From Halobacillus campisalis (GTDB lineage: Bacteria; Bacillota; Bacilli; Bacillales; Halobacillaceae): DNA of 64,000 nt. Of the stretch, positions 59,558-64,000 are shown one piece after another (within the stretch, counting starts at the first letter, position 1; the number at the start of each line of letters is the position of its first letter). The notes under the pieces are model-generated. The model did no database searches, was not told the origin of the DNA, and was given only the letters and a program-made list of their open reading frames with translations. The translations under genes and the position numbers were made by a program. Location of the stretch: the NCBI RefSeq assembly GCF_030345335.1, contig NZ_JAPVRC010000010.1, positions 1 through 64,000 on the forward strand. The letters run 5' to 3'.

Positions 59558-60232
59558 TTAAGAGAGAAGTAGTTGTACTATTGTTGTGTCAAAATAGGAT
59601 AATGCAGCTGTTCCTGCAAAAAGGAGCAGGTTACAAAAAATCACTCCTGTTACAACCCACCATTTTCTTGAATTCGATAAAAAGATAGCTGACTTGATTT
59701 GCAGCCAGATAATGATGAATTGGAACAAAGAAACGGCGCCGAAAAAGTAAATGACCCAATCCAGGGAGGTAGTATAGGAAGCAATGATCCCTAAAGAAAG
59801 CGGGGAGACATACCAGTCCAGTCCTAAGTACACCATAAATGGAATCCAGGTCAGCCGTTCGACAAGCATGATCAGCCAGACACTCATTTGGACGACCATC
59901 ATCTTTTTATAAGGGAGGTCGAATAAGAGCCAAAATATGAACGTACTGAGAAATATCGTCCCTAGCATTAAGGTTAATCCTGTAAGCAGTCGTCCTAGTA
60001 AAAACCACGCTTTATGGAATTCGTAATCGTTGCGGCTGAGCTCATTCACACTCGTTGATAATGGATCAGTTCCAAGGCCGATCCAAGCTGTTGAAGCATA
60101 TGTAAGTAGTGTAAGCATTACTAATAATAATAGGGAAAGCCAGACGCGGCGGATGCGTTCAGCTTTTCGTATAACGAATAATTGATCGTGCCGCTTAAAT
60201 AATAATTTGAATAATTGAATCCTGTAGGTCAA
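59558..60232 (-). CDS. Yip1-like membrane protein (YknW-like)
   Basis: A 224-residue integral membrane protein with five hydrophobic segments and a basic N-terminus (FKLLFKRHDQLFVIRKAERIRRVW). Size, topology and position directly upstream of a YknX-like adaptor resemble B. subtilis YknW, a Yip1-domain protein needed to assemble the YknXYZ exporter. Sequence resemblance is modest, so the name is an inference from context. The adaptor gene starts only a few bases after its stop. Confidence 0.65.
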   Translation of the reverse strand: MTYRIQLFKLLFKRHDQLFVIRKAERIRRVWLSLLLLVMLTLLTYASTAWIGLGTDPLSTSVNELSRNDYEFHKAWFLLGRLLTGLTLMLGTIFLSTFIFWLLFDLPYKKMMVVQMSVWLIMLVERLTWIPFMVYLGLDWYVSPLSLGIIASYTTSLDWVIYFFGAVSLFQFIIIWLQIKSAIFLSNSRKWWVVTGVIFCNLLLFAGTAALSYFDTTIVQLLLS

Positions 60233-60320
60233 TACCAGTCACCCTTTATGAATACGTCTAGTCCTAAGTGTAACTGAATTCTATGTTTCTTTCTATCAAT
60301 TTTTATCATTTATTGGTAAA

Positions 60321-60357
60321 AAATGCCGCCCTTATAATAACAAGAGCGGCACTTTAT
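60321..60357 (-). terminator. Terminator of the MATE gene
   Basis: ATGCCGCCCTT and AAGAGCGGCA pair with one mismatch across a 10-nt loop; the minus strand continues in T6. It follows the MATE stop at 60358. Confidence 0.75.
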
Positions 60358-61740
60358 TCAGGAAGAGCTGGGAACTGGTTTATAGTCGGCAGGATCTTTC
60401 TTTTTAATAAAAAATAGATGACGGTCGCCATATAAAAAGTAGACTGATAGAGTGAATGCCAGGACGTCAGCTATTGGAAAAGCGAGCCACACTCCAGTTA
60501 CACCGAAAAAGTTCGGCAGAATCAAAACGAGCGGAATTAAGAACAGCACTTGTCTCGCCATAGAAAGAATCAAAGCGGGTTTGGCTTTTCCTAAGGCTTG
60601 GTATAAACCACCACTTACAACTTGCACACCGATTAACAGAGAGGCTGCAAACATGATTCTTATCGCAAACGAACCTTCATCAATGATGGCTGGATCGCCG
60701 CTGAATATCCGCATGAGTAATTCTGGGAAGATCATCATCACGGTAAAAATAACGCCGGAGACGATCGTGACGACTTTCATGCCGAGTACGACAGTTTCGC
60801 GCAGGCGATCGTGGAGGCTGGCTCCATAGTTATAACCGATAATCGGCTGCATGCCTTGAAGGACTCCAATCATCGGCATGATCGTGAACATCGTCAGCTT
60901 TTGCACAATACCGAAGACGCCTACTTCAAAGTCGCCGCCAAATTTAATGAGCATAAAGTTGATGGCGATCATCATCGCACTGCCGGAAACTTGCCGGATA
61001 AAGGCAGGGAAGCCAATGGTTAGTGTCTCTTTGATGACAGTATACATCGGTTTCAAGTTTGCGAGTCTCACTGTTAAAGATGATTTTCCAGTAAGGAAAT
61101 AACGCAAGATGACCACACTGACCGATGCTTGTGAAATGACGGTAGCTAATGAAGCGCCTTGTACCCCCATATCTAAACCGAAAATAAAAATCGGGTCGAG
61201 GATGATATTCAACACCGCAGGGATAATCATTGTCATCATGGCAAATTTAGAGTTGCCTTCTGACCGGATGATGCTGTTCGTCGTAAATGCTAAAGAGAAA
61301 AACAAAGAGCCAAGCATAATAGGAAACAAGTAGTCGACAGCATGCGGTAGAATATCAGGCGTTGCTCCAAATAGGATAAGCAGAGGTTCCATAAAGGTGA
61401 AGGCACCAATGAACCCGATGAAGCTGACCGATACGATCATAAACAATACGTTTCCAAATACCTTGTTCGCTTCTTCCTGTTTATTTTCACCTAATCGTCT
61501 CGAGATGACAGAGGCTCCCCCGATGCCGACAGCCGCCGCAATAGCCATGATAATCATCATGACAGGGAATCCGATGCTAACGCCGGCCACTCCCTCGATC
61601 CCAACTCCCCGAGCGATGAATAAGGTGTCAACTACGTTATAAAAAGCCATTACAAACATCCCGATCATTGCCGGAAGTGAAAGGTTCAATAATAGCTTAG
61701 GAATTGGTTGAGATCCTAAGCGCTGACTTTGTTCTTTCAT
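60358..61740 (-). CDS. MATE-family multidrug efflux transporter (MepA-like)
   Basis: 460 residues with twelve TM helices. The N-terminal half begins LLLNLSLPAMIGMFVMAFYNVVDTLFIARGVG, the MATE signature, and the second half repeats it with TLTIGFPAFIRQVSGSAMMIAINFMLIKFGG. MATE pumps expel cationic drugs with sodium or protons. It follows the MarR gene with the stop/start TAAATG, so both are co-translated and the regulator most likely controls the pump, as in mepRA. AGGAGGAGGG precedes the ATG. Confidence 0.9.
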   Translation of the reverse strand: MKEQSQRLGSQPIPKLLLNLSLPAMIGMFVMAFYNVVDTLFIARGVGIEGVAGVSIGFPVMMIIMAIAAAVGIGGASVISRRLGENKQEEANKVFGNVLFMIVSVSFIGFIGAFTFMEPLLILFGATPDILPHAVDYLFPIMLGSLFFSLAFTTNSIIRSEGNSKFAMMTMIIPAVLNIILDPIFIFGLDMGVQGASLATVISQASVSVVILRYFLTGKSSLTVRLANLKPMYTVIKETLTIGFPAFIRQVSGSAMMIAINFMLIKFGGDFEVGVFGIVQKLTMFTIMPMIGVLQGMQPIIGYNYGASLHDRLRETVVLGMKVVTIVSGVIFTVMMIFPELLMRIFSGDPAIIDEGSFAIRIMFAASLLIGVQVVSGGLYQALGKAKPALILSMARQVLFLIPLVLILPNFFGVTGVWLAFPIADVLAFTLSVYFLYGDRHLFFIKKKDPADYKPVPSSS

Positions 61741-62190
61741 TTATTTCCCTCCTCCTTGAGCGTCTGGCCGGATGTTTTTCTGGATTTTTTTCATAAGGGA
61801 AATCATTGCAAGCTGCTCTTCTTTCGTAATTCCTTCTCCGATTTCCTCTTCCAATTCAAGGACTACCGACCAAATTGTCTGTTCCAGCTTTTCTCCTTTT
61901 TCCGTCAGGTGGATGACTTTGGTTCGTTTATCTTCCTTGCTGGATTCTTTCGTAATACACTCATTCTTCATGAGCGATTCAATGATGCCATTCATAGAAG
62001 ATGCTTTAATGTATAATCTATTTTGCAAATCGGTTTGATTCTGTGATCCGTGGGCGGATAAAAAGTATATGACTTTAGCCTGTGAGCTGGTCAATCCATA
62101 CTCACTCAATTTTCTGTTATATTTGTTTTGTATAAAATGGGAAATAACGTTGAAGTTATATCCCAGCAGTGGTTCAATTTCACGTCGCAT
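61741..62190 (-). CDS. MarR-family regulator of the MATE pump (MepR-like)
   Basis: A 149-residue winged-helix protein: GLTSSQAKVIYFLSAHGSQNQTDLQNRLYIKASSMNGIIESLMKNECITKESSKEDKRTKVIHLTEKGEKL is the MarR DNA-binding core with the D-x-R wing. Ligand binding should release it and derepress the pump gene. AGGAGG lies before ATG 62190. The intergenic region (62191-62334) has TAAACCTTT/TAAACGTTT repeats that might be its site, but no clear palindrome was found. Confidence 0.88.
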   Translation of the reverse strand: MRREIEPLLGYNFNVISHFIQNKYNRKLSEYGLTSSQAKVIYFLSAHGSQNQTDLQNRLYIKASSMNGIIESLMKNECITKESSKEDKRTKVIHLTEKGEKLEQTIWSVVLELEEEIGEGITKEEQLAMISLMKKIQKNIRPDAQGGGK

Positions 62191-62334
62191 AAATTAGTTA
62201 GCCTCCTAAGTAAATAACAGTATAATCCGTTTGGAAGAAAAGGTAAACCTTTTTGTTTGAGTCAAGTAAACGTTTCAACCGAAGGGAATAAGGCAAATAT
62301 ATAGTAATGGATTGCATTTAAAGGAGGTCGTACG

Positions 62335-63276
62335 ATGCCTCGTTATCAACGTGGATTATTTATATATAATGGCAATGCGGGCAATGGAGAACTCGATCAG
62401 AATCTAGCCCATATTCTCCCGGTCCTTGCTAAAGAGATCAAAGAATTTCAAGTGATACAAACAGAAACGCTTGAAGAATTCAAGGAAACTTGCTGCGATT
62501 ATGGTCCGGAAGTGGATGTCCTGTTCATTTTGGGTGGGGATGGTACCGTACACGAGTGCGTTAATTGTTTGGCAGAAGTCGAAAATCGACCGGTGATCGG
62601 CGTCCTTCCAGGAGGCACAAGCAATGATTTCAGTCGAGTACTCGGTACTCCGCAGCAGATGCAGCAGGCGGCGCAAGCAGTCATCAACGGAGAAGAAATG
62701 TCCATCGACGCCGGGCAGGCAAATGAGCACTATTTCGTGAATTTCTGGGGAATCGGGCTGGTAACAGAAACTTCATCTAATATTGATTCTCTTCAAAAGA
62801 ATCGTTTTGGTGTAATAAGCTATTATATCAGTGCTTTCAAAACAATGAATCAAGCAGACTCCTTCCATTTCACTCTGGAAATCGATGGCGAAAGGATCCA
62901 GGACGAAGCGATGATGGTACTAATCATGAACGGAAGATTCATTGGAACCCAGCAAGTCCCTATGCCGGATGCTCGCCCGGATGATGGATTGCTCGACGTG
63001 CTGGTCGTAAAGAATTCAAACTTGACCTTGTTCAAAGAACTTCTCTCTATGAATAAACCGTGGTCGGATCCGAAAAATCATCAAGAACTAATGTACAGGC
63101 AGGGGAGGGACGTCAGGATTGATGTCGAAGTGGAGCAGGAAGTGGATATGGATGGTGAAATCAAAGGAACCACACCAACTCATTTGGAGATTCTTCCGGC
63201 CCATTTCACTTTCTTGGCGCCGGACCCTGCATTTGTGAAAAATCCCCCTAAAGTAAATAATAAGGAAACGACGTGA
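62335..63276 (+). CDS. Diacylglycerol kinase-like lipid kinase (second paralogue)
   Basis: 313 residues with the YegS/DgkB core: GLFIYNGNAGNGELDQ, FILGGDGTVHECVN and GVLPGGTSNDFSRVLG (nucleotide loops), and DMDGEIKGTTPTHLEILP in the C-terminal domain. It phosphorylates a lipid such as diacylglycerol. It differs from the paralogue at 30314 in the N-terminal NGNAGN motif, where classical members have NPxSG. AAAGGAGG lies 7 nt before the ATG. Confidence 0.88.
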   Translation: MPRYQRGLFIYNGNAGNGELDQNLAHILPVLAKEIKEFQVIQTETLEEFKETCCDYGPEVDVLFILGGDGTVHECVNCLAEVENRPVIGVLPGGTSNDFSRVLGTPQQMQQAAQAVINGEEMSIDAGQANEHYFVNFWGIGLVTETSSNIDSLQKNRFGVISYYISAFKTMNQADSFHFTLEIDGERIQDEAMMVLIMNGRFIGTQQVPMPDARPDDGLLDVLVVKNSNLTLFKELLSMNKPWSDPKNHQELMYRQGRDVRIDVEVEQEVDMDGEIKGTTPTHLEILPAHFTFLAPDPAFVKNPPKVNNKETT

Positions 63277-63326
63277 AGTGCCTCATGAACTTAAATGATA
63301 GAGTTTCGTGAGTCACTTGCGGTTTT
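63276..63326 (+). terminator. Possible terminator of the second lipid kinase gene
   Basis: AAGTGCCTCATGAA and TTTCGTGAGTCACTT pair imperfectly around a 14-nt loop and are followed by GCGGTTTTATAT. The stem starts at the stop codon. Confidence 0.45.
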
Positions 63327-63428
63327 ATATCAAGGGGATTTCTATATTGGGTTAGGAAACACCCTTTTGAAAGGGCTTAAAGTTTGATATATTAAACCTA
63401 ACTAGAGGGTTTTGAGAGGAAGAGAATA

Positions 63429-63893
63429 ATGGACGAACAAGAATTATACCAAGTAAAGAAACAGGACCCATCCCTTAAACTATTCGTTGTGCTGTCAAAA
63501 GCCCACCGTTCGATTGCTGATCTCGTAAAAGACGATATCCAGGGGCACGGGTTGAATCCTACTGAATTCGGAGTGCTTGAACTGCTTTACCACGAAGGGG
63601 ACCAGCCGCTGCAGAAAATCGGGGAGAAAATATTATTAGCGAGCGGAAGTATCACGTATGTCGTTGATAAGCTTGAGAAAAAGGGACTGATTGATCGAGT
63701 TCCCTGTCCTAACGATCGCAGGATTACCTATGCGGCGATCAATGAAGAAGGAAGAGCTCTGTTAAAGGGTATCTTTCCTGATCATTGGAAACAAATCGAA
63801 AAAATCACGAGCGGCCTGACAGAAGATGAAAAGAAACAAGCTATTGATCTGCTGAAAAAATTAGGTACGCACGCCGACCTGCAAAAAGGATAG
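63429..63893 (+). CDS. MarR-family regulator (MhqR-like)
   Basis: 154 residues: SLKLFVVLSKAHRSIADLVKDDIQGHGLNPTEFGVLELLYHEGDQPLQKIGEKILLASGSITYVVDKLEKKGLIDRVPCPNDRRITYAAI. The LNPTEFGVLELLYHxGDQPLQKIG stretch is that of MhqR/YkvE regulators, which control quinone-stress genes. A Cys in PCPNDRR, on the wing, might serve as a thiol sensor. The regulated gene would be the partial one downstream. GAGGAAGAG precedes the ATG. Confidence 0.85.
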   Translation: MDEQELYQVKKQDPSLKLFVVLSKAHRSIADLVKDDIQGHGLNPTEFGVLELLYHEGDQPLQKIGEKILLASGSITYVVDKLEKKGLIDRVPCPNDRRITYAAINEEGRALLKGIFPDHWKQIEKITSGLTEDEKKQAIDLLKKLGTHADLQKG

Positions 63894-63954
63894 TAACGCT
63901 TTCATTTTTCATGTATACTGTAATATAACTAAAGACGAATAGGAGGGTATGAAG

Positions 63955-64000
63955 ATGTTATCTAAGCATGTGATTGATTGTGAACTTTTATATATCAACC
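63955..64000 (+). CDS. Start of a gene cut by the window end
   Basis: AGGAGGG (63941-63947) is followed after 7 nt by ATG 63955, and the frame MLSKHVIDCELLYIN is open to the window end. Too little is visible to identify it. It probably lies in a unit with the MhqR-like regulator; only about 60 bp separate them. Confidence 0.5.
   Translation, partial: MLSKHVIDCELLYIN

Overview
The window looks like the chromosome of a moderately halophilic or alkaliphilic member of the Bacillaceae, close to Halobacillus and its relatives. The evidence is the moderate G+C content, strong AGGAGG ribosome binding sites, acidic proteins, and Bacillus-type genes: a stand-alone nitric oxide synthase oxygenase, MtnE/MtnU, YndJ, YknW/YknX-like proteins, CzcD/CzrA and CadC/CadA. 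A betaine-type BCCT transporter sits behind a near-consensus sigma-B promoter. No rRNA, tRNA, CRISPR array, prophage or transposase gene was seen. The genus is an inference.

Layout. 1-6.3 kb: an MMPL exporter, a uracil-DNA-glycosylase-like protein, an ECF sigma factor with its anti-sigma partner, and YndJ. 6.4-12 kb: a PII-AmtB nitrogen operon with two GlnR/TnrA-type boxes, then class I ribonucleotide reductase nrdA-nrdB. The reductase leader contains tandem NrdR boxes, a cobalamin riboswitch and an intrinsic terminator. 12-23 kb: small housekeeping and stress genes (methyltransferase, VOC protein, GrpB, lipase-like hydrolase, DUF2642 plus manganese catalase, zinc exporter with its ArsR repressor, aldehyde dehydrogenase). 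23.5-31 kb: mtnE and mtnU, adjacent in B. subtilis, are separated here by CoA-disulfide reductase, a zinc ribbon protein, nitric oxide synthase and repeats; acetyltransferases and a lipid kinase follow. 31-44 kb: cell-wall lytic enzyme, Ohr, a decayed gamma-glutamyltransferase, a BCCT transporter, DUF368 and redox proteins. 44-48 kb: a compact five-gene ABC operon. 49-64 kb: cadC-cadA, a BMP lipoprotein overlapping a chemoreceptor, a repeat-split membrane gene, a flavin monooxygenase, a YknWX-like pair, MATE/MarR, a second lipid kinase and a MhqR-like MarR regulator.

The most unusual content is a family of modular palindromic repeats in the intergenic regions (around 17.9, 23.4, 28.3, 31.3, 48.9, 49.4-49.8 and 56.3-57.0 kb). 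Each module keeps a conserved core inside self-complementary outer arms, and the arm sequence changes completely between modules. The longest copy (56277-57044) holds two modules and a spacer of roughly 300 bp. It has 15-bp terminal inverted repeats and an apparent 4-bp target duplication, and it splits a small membrane-protein gene. It therefore looks like a non-autonomous mobile element. A second repeat family occurs at 1-200 and 27866-28232, with an orphan arm near 31550.

Regulatory logic readable from the sequence: nitrogen limitation (GlnR/TnrA) for PII/AmtB; deoxynucleotide status (NrdR) plus vitamin B12 for class I reductase; zinc (CzrA) and cadmium-type metals (CadC) for metal export; sigma-B for betaine uptake and possibly a PNPOx-like stress protein.
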